Shown here piece by piece: positions 35,867 to 44,900 of a DNA stretch of 64,000 nt (its first letter is position 1; every line of letters begins with the position of its first letter). The notes under the pieces are model-generated. The model was not told the origin of the DNA. It worked only from the letters and a program-made list of their open reading frames with translations, and did not search any database. Origin of the DNA: Vibrio ezurae NBRC 102218 (GTDB lineage: Bacteria > Pseudomonadota > Gammaproteobacteria > Enterobacterales > Vibrionaceae); the NCBI RefSeq assembly GCF_000467185.1, contig NZ_BATM01000008.1, positions 243,523 through 307,522 of the forward strand, in the 5' to 3' direction. The position numbers were made by a program, and so were the translations under genes.

Positions 35867-37711
35867 TTAATGTGAGTGGTTGTCGTCCCTTACACTAAAC
35901 TCAACGTGCCATTTTTGACCATTGTCGTTAGCGATAGCTTCAAGGTATAACGTACCCAGTTCCGTCACTCTAGCGGCCAAGTTTACAGCAACGACTTCGC
36001 CGACCTGACGGCCTTCTTTAGCATCTAACGTGACTTGAATTTCAGGTAGCTCTTCTAGCTCGCCATCTTGCCAGTAATCTAAATGCGTACCAGCGCTGTC
36101 TTCACGTCGGGTGGTTGAACCGTAAAATTGGAAATGCACTGGCTGACCAATCACCAAACCAAATTCTTGGCTTGGTACGTCAACTGCTGAGCCTTCTTCC
36201 ATGCCAAATGGGGCAACGCAAAGTGCTTCCATTGGCGGCGCCATACCAGGGATGGCAGGCATCGCACTTTCAATGCCCACATAGTAGCTAGAAGCAATAC
36301 CACCGCGAATACGCACGCCTTTACCTTGACGCACTTGACCATAGTAAGCTGCGCCTGAAGAGACCGCTAAATCAAGATCGGAACCGAGCAGTTGTTTAGC
36401 TTGTGGCGAATCACTATCGCTAAGCCATAGGTTGATGACTTCAAACAAACGCTCAGAAAGCGTATTGGCTTTTAATACGCCACCATTAAATAATATAGCG
36501 GTCGGTTTTACAAAATCGGGTTTGCTGTTATCGAACATACCGCCAAACATATCAGCAGTAGATTGTGCTTGTTTACTCAAAAATGCCGCGATATGACGCG
36601 TAATGCCGGCATCTTGGGCGTAAGGTAGGCCCATTTGAGTGAGTGCGCCACGACGAGCTTGTTTTGGATGCTCGTCGATATCAACGATAGGGAAGAAACC
36701 ATCGACTAAGGTTTGCTGCACTTCTTCAGAAGTTAATTCAGTTTTTAGCGTGCTTCCCATTAGCTTAGAGCCGCGACTTGGAATCACAATCGGTACTGAT
36801 TGCAGTTCTTTGTCGTTAAGCAGCGCTTCTTTGGCATCGCGACAAGCGTGTACGATGGATTGAATTTGCCAAGGCTGTAAATCTTTTCCGTCTTGCGCCA
36901 TCTTCATTTTGATGCGATAGGCCAAGGCAAGATCCATGTTGTCACCGCCAAGAAGGATATGTTCACCTACGGCAACGCGCTCTAGAGTCAGATTGCCGTC
37001 TTCTTCGGTAACAGAAACCAAAGACAAATCGGTAGTACCGCCACCCACATCGACCACCAGCACCACATCACCGACACTGAGTTGGTTACGCCAATCATCA
37101 CCGGTTTTCTCAACCCAGTTGTACAGCGCCGCTTGGGGCTCTTCTAAAAGAGTTAAGTGGTGTAAATTGATATTGCGCGCCGCTTCTGCGGTGAGATCGC
37201 GCGCCGCAGGATCAAACGATGCAGGCACAGTGATAGTGACGTCTTGCTCTTGCAACGGATGCTCAGGATGCGCGTGATTCCACGCTTGCATTAAATGTTC
37301 GAGATAAAGCTCGGTTGCGCGAAGAGGAGAGATTTTTGTGATCTCTTCTGGGCTACCCGCTGGCAAGAAAGCTTCGCGGCGGTTAACGCCGGCATGGCAC
37401 AGCCACGACTTAGCACTTGCCACCAAACGAATAGGGGTTTTGCTACCCAGTTTTCTAGCAACTGAGCCCACCAGCGCTTCCGGTGAATCCGTCCAAGGCA
37501 GCGTGCGAGAGCCTGCGCCCATTTCGTGTTCACTTGGCTGATAGATAAATGAGCCAAGTTGGTTTTGGCTTTCTACTTGACCAGGAGCGCTTAGCTGCGC
37601 AATTGGCATTACTGCGACGTTTGCATCTTCGTCATGTTTATCGACAAAAGAGAGCACACTGTGGGTAGTACCAAGGTCAATACCAACGATGTATTTTGCT
37701 GAATCGGTCAT
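35867..37711 (-). CDS. Hsp70 family protein, HscC-like
   Basis: 614 residues. ATPase motifs: IVGIDLGTTHSVLSF (phosphate 1), VVDVGGGTTDLSLV (phosphate 2) and a connect region VTITVPASFDPAARDLTAEAA. The substrate-binding beta region is recognisable near 470-600 (VDVPSQEFGLVIGQPVHFQFYGST). The alpha-helical lid of DnaK and the EEVD-type tail are absent. Its ATG overlaps the stop of the DUF2760 gene as TAATG, so the two proteins are made together. It is about as divergent from DnaK as from the larger Hsp70 that follows. Confidence 0.88.
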   Translation of the reverse strand: MTDSAKYIVGIDLGTTHSVLSFVDKHDEDANVAVMPIAQLSAPGQVESQNQLGSFIYQPSEHEMGAGSRTLPWTDSPEALVGSVARKLGSKTPIRLVASAKSWLCHAGVNRREAFLPAGSPEEITKISPLRATELYLEHLMQAWNHAHPEHPLQEQDVTITVPASFDPAARDLTAEAARNINLHHLTLLEEPQAALYNWVEKTGDDWRNQLSVGDVVLVVDVGGGTTDLSLVSVTEEDGNLTLERVAVGEHILLGGDNMDLALAYRIKMKMAQDGKDLQPWQIQSIVHACRDAKEALLNDKELQSVPIVIPSRGSKLMGSTLKTELTSEEVQQTLVDGFFPIVDIDEHPKQARRGALTQMGLPYAQDAGITRHIAAFLSKQAQSTADMFGGMFDNSKPDFVKPTAILFNGGVLKANTLSERLFEVINLWLSDSDSPQAKQLLGSDLDLAVSSGAAYYGQVRQGKGVRIRGGIASSYYVGIESAMPAIPGMAPPMEALCVAPFGMEEGSAVDVPSQEFGLVIGQPVHFQFYGSTTRREDSAGTHLDYWQDGELEELPEIQVTLDAKEGRQVGEVVAVNLAARVTELGTLYLEAIANDNGQKWHVEFSVRDDNHSH

Positions 37712-38343
37712 TAAAGCTCAACCTCTGCTGGCGCAATGATTGCGGCGTTGTAGTTTTCAGACAGTTTTGGCAGTTCAATGTTATCGGCTTTCCAACCTTT
37801 ATGGATAAGCGTGCCAGTAAATGGCGCTTTACCTGTGACATTGCCAATCAAACGAATTTCTTGAGCGTCAAAACCTTCAGCAACAGAGACGGTAGTTTCT
37901 TCTGTTTCGCTACGCACTGGAGAGAGTGTAACGTAGTCTTTTAATACTTTTTGACCGCCGCTATGGATAACGCGAGCCGCTGCGCCCACTTCATCATCAG
38001 CAAATGATGAGATGTCTTCTTTAAGGAAATCAATTAAACGTGCTTCTTGTTGTAAAAGTGACAGCAGTTGTAATGCGGAATCAGTAGAGGCTGTTTTAAG
38101 CTTAGATTCTACTTCAACAACGCGTTCTACCACTTTTTCTACTTCAACAATCTTCTCAACTTCAACGATTTTTTCAACGGGTACTTCAACTTCAACACGT
38201 TTCTCAACGGGTTTTTCTATAATCTTTTCAATGGTTTTTGGCTTACGAGCAATAGCAACGGCCAGCAGGACGACACTAGAGGCAGCCAAACCTGCGTGAA
38301 GCATATCAAACGTGGTCGGTAACACGGATAGGTCGATGATCAT
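37711..38343 (-). CDS. DUF2760 family membrane-anchored coiled-coil protein
   Basis: 210 residues. One N-terminal membrane helix (about 14-30, LHAGLAASSVVLLAVAIA), then a charged repeat from about 35 to 80 built of (E-K-I-V-E-V)-like units that should form a long helix. The C-terminal DUF2760 domain (about 85-205) includes ALQLLSLLQQEARLIDFLKEDI and HKGWKADNIELPKL. It is first in an operon with two Hsp70s. I infer that it tethers or recruits them at the inner membrane; nothing direct is known to me. Confidence 0.85.
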   Translation of the reverse strand: MIIDLSVLPTTFDMLHAGLAASSVVLLAVAIARKPKTIEKIIEKPVEKRVEVEVPVEKIVEVEKIVEVEKVVERVVEVESKLKTASTDSALQLLSLLQQEARLIDFLKEDISSFADDEVGAAARVIHSGGQKVLKDYVTLSPVRSETEETTVSVAEGFDAQEIRLIGNVTGKAPFTGTLIHKGWKADNIELPKLSENYNAAIIAPAEVEL

Positions 38344-38380
38344 GATTAGAGTCTCATTGGATATTTTATAATTGCTCTAA

Positions 38381-38409
38381 ATGTGTGGGTTCTTGAGCAG
38401 AAATTCAAG
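38381..38409 (-). promoter_or_regulatory. Candidate heat-shock (sigma-32-like) promoter of the DUF2760-Hsp70 operon
   Basis: On the minus strand CTTGAA (complement of 38404-38409) is followed after 14 bases by CCCACACAT. The first box is a full match to the sigma-32 -35 element. The second matches only the CCC-A core of CCCCATNT. It lies about 38 bases before the DUF2760 start. Confidence 0.4.
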
Positions 38410-38494
38410 TACTTAAATGAATTTACTTATAGTTTGAGTGTGACTATTTAAGGTAGACTTATCGGCAATGATGACCGTGAATGAATAGGATTGA

Positions 38495-39025
38495 ATGAAC
38501 TATAATCGAGTTGTTTGCTTTGATTTAGAAATGTGTTGCTGGAATGAAAACGGAAAGGGAACAACAGGTGAAATCATAGAAATTGGCTTAGCAGAGGTCG
38601 ATCTTTATAAACAAGAAATCGTCAAACGAGCCCAATATTATGTCAAACCTGAACAAGATGAAATTTCCCCTTTCTGCACCGAATTAACGGGCATTTCTGC
38701 GCGTAAAATAGAAAAGCAAGGTAGGCCGTTAGAAGCGGTAATGAAATCAATGATAAAAAACTTCGGCGGCGCAAATAAGATTTACGCGAGCTGGGGCAGG
38801 GATGATGTGATTTTTCGCAATGAGTGTCGCGATAAAGGGATTGATTTCCCATTTGTCGAATTCGTCAATTTAGCCACTTTATATCGAATGCAACACCGGC
38901 TTAAAGACAAAAGAATTGGGCATCGAGCGGCTCAAGAGGCGGTGAATATTGAATGGGAAGGTCGGCAGCACTCAGGCTATACCGACGCTTATAATTTAGC
39001 AAAACTCGCATTAGTGATGTTGTAG
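38495..39025 (+). CDS. DEDDh 3'-5' exonuclease (KapD/ERI-1-like)
   Basis: 176 residues, a single exonuclease domain. Exo I is VVCFDLEMCCWNENGKGTTGEIIEIG, typical of the KapD/ERI-1-like group, which acts on RNA 3' ends or in regulatory roles. Later features are FCTELTGIS, YASWGRDDVIF and QHSGYTDAYNLAKLAL, with the final His and Asp. Substrate unknown. It reads divergently from the DUF2760 operon. Confidence 0.87.
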   Translation: MNYNRVVCFDLEMCCWNENGKGTTGEIIEIGLAEVDLYKQEIVKRAQYYVKPEQDEISPFCTELTGISARKIEKQGRPLEAVMKSMIKNFGGANKIYASWGRDDVIFRNECRDKGIDFPFVEFVNLATLYRMQHRLKDKRIGHRAAQEAVNIEWEGRQHSGYTDAYNLAKLALVML

Positions 39026-39050
39026 GCACTGAAAGCGCTAGGCAAATGCG

Positions 39051-39500
39051 TTATACCGATTCTTGCACTTCTAATTTTGTTTTCACAAAATCCTTGTGGT
39101 CAACGTAGATAAGTTCAGCAGCCTTGCGAATGACGGACTCTTCTATAGGGTCTAATTCGCCATCGGCGTAAGCGACCGTCCACATAGCTTTGATCAACTG
39201 ATTGCGTTTTTCTCTAGGTAAATCTCTTAGTTGCGAGGTGAAATCATAAAGAGAGACCGATTGCTCAGCTTGTTGACGTGCGTTGTCAAGTAGCTCAGTC
39301 GCTTCTTCCTCGGTCACTTCTAGCAGTTTACTGAGCATGGTTTGTTCCGCGACAAGCTCTTCCGTTGTCTGTTCATGATCGGCTGCGGTGACTTCGCAAA
39401 GCAATGCAGCAATAGCCAGTTTTGGCTGTTGCTTGGTGTGATGTGCAAGGTCATGACCATCTAATAGTTCTTTAAATAGTGATTGAAGCTTATTAAACAT
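39051..39500 (-). CDS. TerB-like protein (tellurite resistance family domain)
   Basis: 149 residues, all helical. The TerB pattern is visible twice, as expected for the paired-helix fold: AIAALLCEVTAADHEQTTEE with LLEV, and LIKAMWTVAYADGELDPIEESVIRKAAELI. Acidic residues in these helices are the presumed metal sites. Standalone TerB-like proteins of this kind are common and their link to tellurite is weak. No other ter genes are nearby. Confidence 0.85.
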   Translation of the reverse strand: MFNKLQSLFKELLDGHDLAHHTKQQPKLAIAALLCEVTAADHEQTTEELVAEQTMLSKLLEVTEEEATELLDNARQQAEQSVSLYDFTSQLRDLPREKRNQLIKAMWTVAYADGELDPIEESVIRKAAELIYVDHKDFVKTKLEVQESV

Positions 39501-39596
39501 GCCGTTGTCCTAAATTCTGTGATCTATGTTCATTATATGCAGTATTAAGGGGAATGAAGTCAACTATCAATTTTGCAAAACTACTTTGGAGTTAAA

Positions 39597-40328
39597 ATGC
39601 CTGACCTAGGCTTATTTGAAACCTCGACCCTTTTGGCCATGCTATTGATCTTCATGGGCTCTTTTGTACAAACTACGATAGGGTTTGGCTTAGCCATCGT
39701 ATCGGCGCCATTGTTATTTCATATTTCGCACGACTATATTCCAGGGCCTATCTCTTTGGTGGGGCTGTTTATCTCCTTAATAACCGCTTTTAAATACCGT
39801 AAAAATATTGGTATTGGCGGCTTAAAACTGGCGCTCTATGGCCGCATACCAGGCTCAATGGTCGGCGGGGGGATCTTGCTATATGTCTCCGCCAGTATGC
39901 TCTCTATTGGTTTAGGCGCATTTGTGTTGCTTGCGGTGTTAGTCAGCGCATTACCGTTTCGCATTGCGCCTACGCCCAAACGTATGTTAGTTGCGGGTTT
40001 CTTATCTGGTTTTATGGGCACGAGCTCAGGTATCGGTGGGCCGCCGATGGCTTTGTTACTGCAACACCAAGAGGCGAATAATCTGCGCGGTAATCTGTCG
40101 GCATTTTTTGTATTTAGTGCGGTGATATCCTTAACGGTGTTAGCGGTTGTTGGGCGCTTCACCTTAATGCATGTTTGGCTAGCCTTACCTTTGATTCCTG
40201 TGGCTTTTCTGGGGTATTGGGTGGCGATGCGTACGGTTGATTATGTGTCAAAAGAGTGGATGAGAAGAATATCATTAGTATTGTGTTTAGTGAGTGGTAG
40301 TTATGCTATTTGGCAGGGGTTGAGCTAG
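39597..40328 (+). CDS. TauE/SafE family permease
   Basis: Inner-membrane protein of 243 residues with eight or so hydrophobic segments, of the family proposed to export sulfite, sulfoacetate or other organosulfur anions. The start is the ATG at 39597 with GGAG seven bases ahead; the TTG at 39573 has none. Family features: GSFVQTTIGFGLAIVSAPLL and GFLSGFMGTSSGIGGPPMALLL. Substrate unknown; no sulfur genes adjoin it. Confidence 0.88.
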   Translation: MPDLGLFETSTLLAMLLIFMGSFVQTTIGFGLAIVSAPLLFHISHDYIPGPISLVGLFISLITAFKYRKNIGIGGLKLALYGRIPGSMVGGGILLYVSASMLSIGLGAFVLLAVLVSALPFRIAPTPKRMLVAGFLSGFMGTSSGIGGPPMALLLQHQEANNLRGNLSAFFVFSAVISLTVLAVVGRFTLMHVWLALPLIPVAFLGYWVAMRTVDYVSKEWMRRISLVLCLVSGSYAIWQGLS

Positions 40329-40426
40329 CGGCAAAAAATTACCGTAATTTTTACGCGTTTTGTAGATGTAACTCTATAATTAATAGTGATTTTTTCAATT
40401 ATTGTTATTTGTATAGAAAGGACTCT

Positions 40427-41809
40427 ATGAAGACAGTCAAACCTGCGCTGATCATCAGTGCATCTATGTTGGTTGGATTATCGCCAAATGCCACGGCAGA
40501 TGAGAATACCGTGACACAACCGATAGAAGCGTCTCAATCTTCTATCGCTGAATTAACTGATTCGGACCGTCATCCTGAGCAAACATGGGGGCTGGCGGGC
40601 GTGGTGCGCTCAGCATCAATTCCCTATGTGAACGATCTCGACCTTGACGATTCCGAGCGAGTTAGTACCTTTATCCCAATGCTCTATTTTGAAAATGAAT
40701 ACGTGTATGTCAGAGGGCTGAGTATGGGGGCGTATTTGTATAATGCAAAAGAGAGCCCATGGAATGTCTCTATGCTTGGGCGAATTCGTTTTGTTGATAT
40801 CCCCGCAGAAATACAAAACAAATACGGCGCAGATACACTCGATTTAGGCTTAAGAGCCGAGTATCAGTTTAACCCTCAGTGGCTTGCGTTTACCGAAGCC
40901 ATGTCGGATACCGACGGAAATTGGTATACCACACTGGGGGCAGAGGCCAATTATCATTTTGCTGGCCTCACTCTTGAGCCTCATGCATCATTGCGCCTAA
41001 AAAGCGGTGACTTTAATACTCGATATTACGCGTTAGATAGCCAAGATATCGATGCAGGAGTTGACTCTTTTGTCGGAGTGAGAGCTTATTATCATGTGGT
41101 GTCGAATCTTTATTTTCTTGGCGCCGTCAATGCGCAGATTTTAGACAGTAGTGCGCGAAGCACCTCTTTGATTGATGATCAAATACAGACTGAATATTAT
41201 TTGGGTATCGGATTTTTTAATGATCCAGACAAAGAGCGCAAGTCTCACTTATCCAATAAACCGTATTTGAGAATTGCCCATGGTTGGGGGACGCCCTCTA
41301 ACCTAGGGGATATTATCAGTGGAGATATTGAAGACGATCCTTACAACAGTCAGCTGACTAGCCTCTTTTATGGACATCCGCTTACCGATAATTTATTTGG
41401 TTTACCTTTAGACATTTATCTGACGCCGGGTTTTGCTTGGCACTGGAACAACGCCGATCAGGCTTCCAGTCAAGAATATATCTTAGCCATCAAAGCCTAT
41501 TACACCTTTACATGGCCATTTGATTGGCGCTTTGGGGTCGCGGAAGGGATGTCGTATACCTCAAAAATCAATTCATTGGAGAAAAACGAGTTTGCAGATA
41601 AAGGGTATGAGCCGAATAACTTCCTCAATTATCTAGACTTTTCCTTGGATGCAAATTTAGGGTCGCTCTTTAACACTCGCTCTATGGACAACGTCTGGCT
41701 AGGTTATTCGATTCACCATCGCTCAGCGATTTTTGAAAAGTCATCCCAATATGGGCGTATAAAAGGCGGCAGTAATTACAACTCCGTGTACGTGCAGTTC
41801 GATTTTTAA
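40427..41809 (+). CDS. MipA/OmpV-type outer-membrane protein with extended C-terminal barrel
   Basis: 460 residues from the ATG at 40427 (AAGGA site just ahead; the frame is open further upstream but not protein-like). A signal peptide ends near NATA-DEN. The first half has the MipA/OmpV pattern (YEN-type strands, MLGRIRFVDIPAE, LDLGLRAEY, HASLRLKSGDF, RAYYHV). The second half is a further set of strands with YLRIAHGWGTPSNLGDII and a late GYSIHHRSAIFEKSS and aromatic C-terminal Phe. That late motif recalls PagL-like barrels, but the catalytic Glu of PagL is not at its place. Outer-membrane location is likely; function unknown. Confidence 0.72.
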   Translation: MKTVKPALIISASMLVGLSPNATADENTVTQPIEASQSSIAELTDSDRHPEQTWGLAGVVRSASIPYVNDLDLDDSERVSTFIPMLYFENEYVYVRGLSMGAYLYNAKESPWNVSMLGRIRFVDIPAEIQNKYGADTLDLGLRAEYQFNPQWLAFTEAMSDTDGNWYTTLGAEANYHFAGLTLEPHASLRLKSGDFNTRYYALDSQDIDAGVDSFVGVRAYYHVVSNLYFLGAVNAQILDSSARSTSLIDDQIQTEYYLGIGFFNDPDKERKSHLSNKPYLRIAHGWGTPSNLGDIISGDIEDDPYNSQLTSLFYGHPLTDNLFGLPLDIYLTPGFAWHWNNADQASSQEYILAIKAYYTFTWPFDWRFGVAEGMSYTSKINSLEKNEFADKGYEPNNFLNYLDFSLDANLGSLFNTRSMDNVWLGYSIHHRSAIFEKSSQYGRIKGGSNYNSVYVQFDF

Positions 41810-41828
41810 TCGTTCTCGAGCCTGAATT

Positions 41829-41860
41829 AAAGCGTAGGTTAAATGGCCTACGCTTTTTTT
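41829..41860 (+). terminator. Terminator after the outer-membrane protein gene
   Basis: AAAGCGTAGG / CCTACGCTTT stem, 8-base loop, followed by a run of T. Confidence 0.92.
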
Positions 41861-41921
41861 ACGCGTGTTGTGATACAATTTACTCAGTTCTACCTTTCAC
41901 AGTTATCAGTTCGGAATTGTT

Positions 41922-44900
41922 TTGACCCAATCTCACCCTCAAAAACAGACAAACACAGCTTCTTCTTTAAAATCAGCGCTAAAAGAGTGCATGATTAAGG
42001 ATCGCTTCCGCCTCTCTAAACGCATTCAAGGTGCCAGTCGCATCAAAAAAGAGAGCGCGAAGAATGCCGTATTCGACGAAATAGCCCTAGATATTGCTCA
42101 GTCAATGATGACTGTGCAGGCGCGTCAAACGAATACGCCGACCATCGAATACCCAGAAATTCTACCTGTTAGCCAAATGCGTGATGATATCGCTGATGCG
42201 ATAACCGACAACCAAGTGGTGATTATTGCCGGTGAGACAGGCTCTGGTAAGACAACGCAGATCCCGAAAATTTGTGCTGAATTAGGCCGTGGTAAAACAG
42301 GCTTGATTGGTCACACGCAGCCAAGACGATTAGCAGCGCGTTCTGTTGCGTCACGTATTGCAGAAGAGATGGAAACCCAATTGGGTGAGTTTGTGGGGTA
42401 TAAGGTTCGTTTTAACGACAAAATCTCTGAAAACACGCAAATTAAACTGATGACTGACGGTATCTTGTTGGCTGAGATCCAGCATGACCGTTATCTAAAC
42501 CAGTACGATACTATCATTATTGATGAAGCGCACGAACGCAGTCTAAACATCGACTTTATCTTGGGTTACTTACGCAATATCTTGCCAAAACGCCCTGATT
42601 TAAAAGTCATTATTACTTCGGCAACGATCGATCCAGAACGCTTTTCAAAACACTTTAATAACGCACCAATTATCGAAGTGTCGGGACGTACTTATCCGGT
42701 AGATACGCGCTATCGTCCACTTTCAGGTGACGATGATGACGATCACGACCAAATGGAAGGTATTTTCCAAGCAGTCGATGAGCTATGTGATGAAGGATTA
42801 GGGGATATCCTTATCTTCATGAATGGCGAGCGCGAAATTCGTGATACCGCTGATGCACTTTCCAAGCGTAATTTACGGGGCACTGAGATTGTTCCTTTGT
42901 ACGCGCGATTGTCGTCATCAGAACAAAACCGCATCTTTCAGTCGCACACTGGACGTCGCATCGTACTGGCTACCAATGTAGCAGAAACGTCACTGACTGT
43001 GCCAGGGATTCGTTATGTTATCGATCCGGGTACGGCGCGTATTAGCCGCTATTCGTACCGCACTAAGGTGCAACGCCTACCTATTGAGCCTGTTTCGCAA
43101 GCCAGCGCCAATCAGCGTAAAGGTCGTTGTGGTCGTGTGGCAGAAGGTATCTGTATTCGACTGTATTCAGAAGAGGATTTCTTATCTCGTCCTGAATTTA
43201 CTGACCCAGAGATTTTACGAACCAACTTAGCGTCGGTTATTTTGCAAATGACCGCCTTGGGGCTGGGGGATATCGAAGCATTCCCATTTGTAGAAAAGCC
43301 CGATCGTCGCAACATTCAAGATGGTGTGCGTCTATTAGAAGAGCTTGGCGCAATTAATGCCAACGCCAAAGATGCGCGTAAACGCCTCACCGATATTGGT
43401 CGCAAACTCTCAAGACTGCCAATCGATCCACGCTTAGGTCGAATGGTGATTGAAGCGCCTCGTTTGGGCTGTGCTAAAGAGGTGATGATTATTGCTTCAG
43501 CCTTATCTATTCAAGACCCTAGAGAGCGTCCTAGTGATAAACAACAATCGTCTGATGACAAACATCGTCGCTTTTTTGATAAAGACTCCGACTTTTTAAG
43601 TTTCGTGAATTTGTGGGATTACATTAAAACCCAACAAAAATCCTTATCTGGCAATCAATTTCGACGCCAATGTAAGCAAGATTACCTAAATTACTTAAGA
43701 GTTCGAGAGTGGCAAGATCTGTATTTCCAGCTCAGCCAGTCGTTGCGTGAATTGAATATTCAAGTTAACCAAGAGCCTGCCGATTATCAAGCGGTGCACT
43801 GCGCACTGCTCAGCGGTATGTTGTCGCACATAGGTATGAAAGACCAAGAGAAGAATGAATATCAAGGCGCTCGAAACGCACGTTTTCATATTTTCCCTGC
43901 ATCGGGCTTATTCAAGAAGCAACCGAAATGGGTGATGACCGCCGAGCTGGTGGAAACATCACGTCTTTGGGGACGCATCGTGGCAAAAATCCAACCAGAA
44001 TGGATTGAGCCTCTGGCTAAACACCTGATTAAACGCTCGTACAGCGAACCGCATTGGTCGAAGAAACAAGCCGCCGTGCAAGCGCATGAAAAAGTGACCT
44101 TGTATGGGATTCCTATTATTCCTAAGCGCACCGTTAATTATGGGCCGATTGAGCCTGTGCTGTGTCGCGAAATATTTATTCGCTCGGCGATGGTAGAGGG
44201 TGATTGGGAAACCAAACACACTTTCTTTAAGCAAAACCGTAAATTATTGCTAGAAGTGGAAGAGCTGGAGCACAAGTCTCGTCGCCGTGACATTTTGGTG
44301 GACGACGACGAATTGTTTGATTTTTACGATCAGCGAGTCTCAACTGAAGCGATTTCTGGTCGTCACTTTGACTCATGGTGGAATAAAGAGCGCAAAGGCT
44401 CTCCTGAGTTGCTCAACTTTGAAAAAGAGATGCTGTTTAGAGGCGATGCTTCACATGTCACGGAGTTGGATTATCCTAACTTTTGGCACCAAAACGGCGT
44501 CAAACTTAAGCTCAGTTACCAATTTGAGCCCGGTGATGATAGTGACGGTGTCACAGTGCACATTCCATTACCCGTGTTAAACCAAATCCAGCCACAAGGT
44601 TTTGATTGGCAAATACCGGGTTTGCGTCATGAGTTGGTAGTGGCGTTAATTAAATCGCTGCCTAAAACACTGCGTCGAAACTTTGTGCCCGCGCCAAACT
44701 ACGCTGATGCTTTCCTGTCTAGAGTGACGCCATTAGAAGCGCCGCTACTGGATAGTTTAGAAAAAGAGCTTCGCCGCATGACAGGCGTAGAAGTGGTGCG
44801 CGATGATTGGAAGCTAGAGCAAATCCCTGATCATTTAAAAGTAACGTACCGCGCGGTGGATCATCGCAATCGTAAACTCAAAGAACACGCCGATCTGTAT

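Noticed and set aside
39051..39500. Tellurite resistance operon.
   Set aside because: Only a lone TerB-like domain is present; no terA, terC, terD or terE gene lies nearby.
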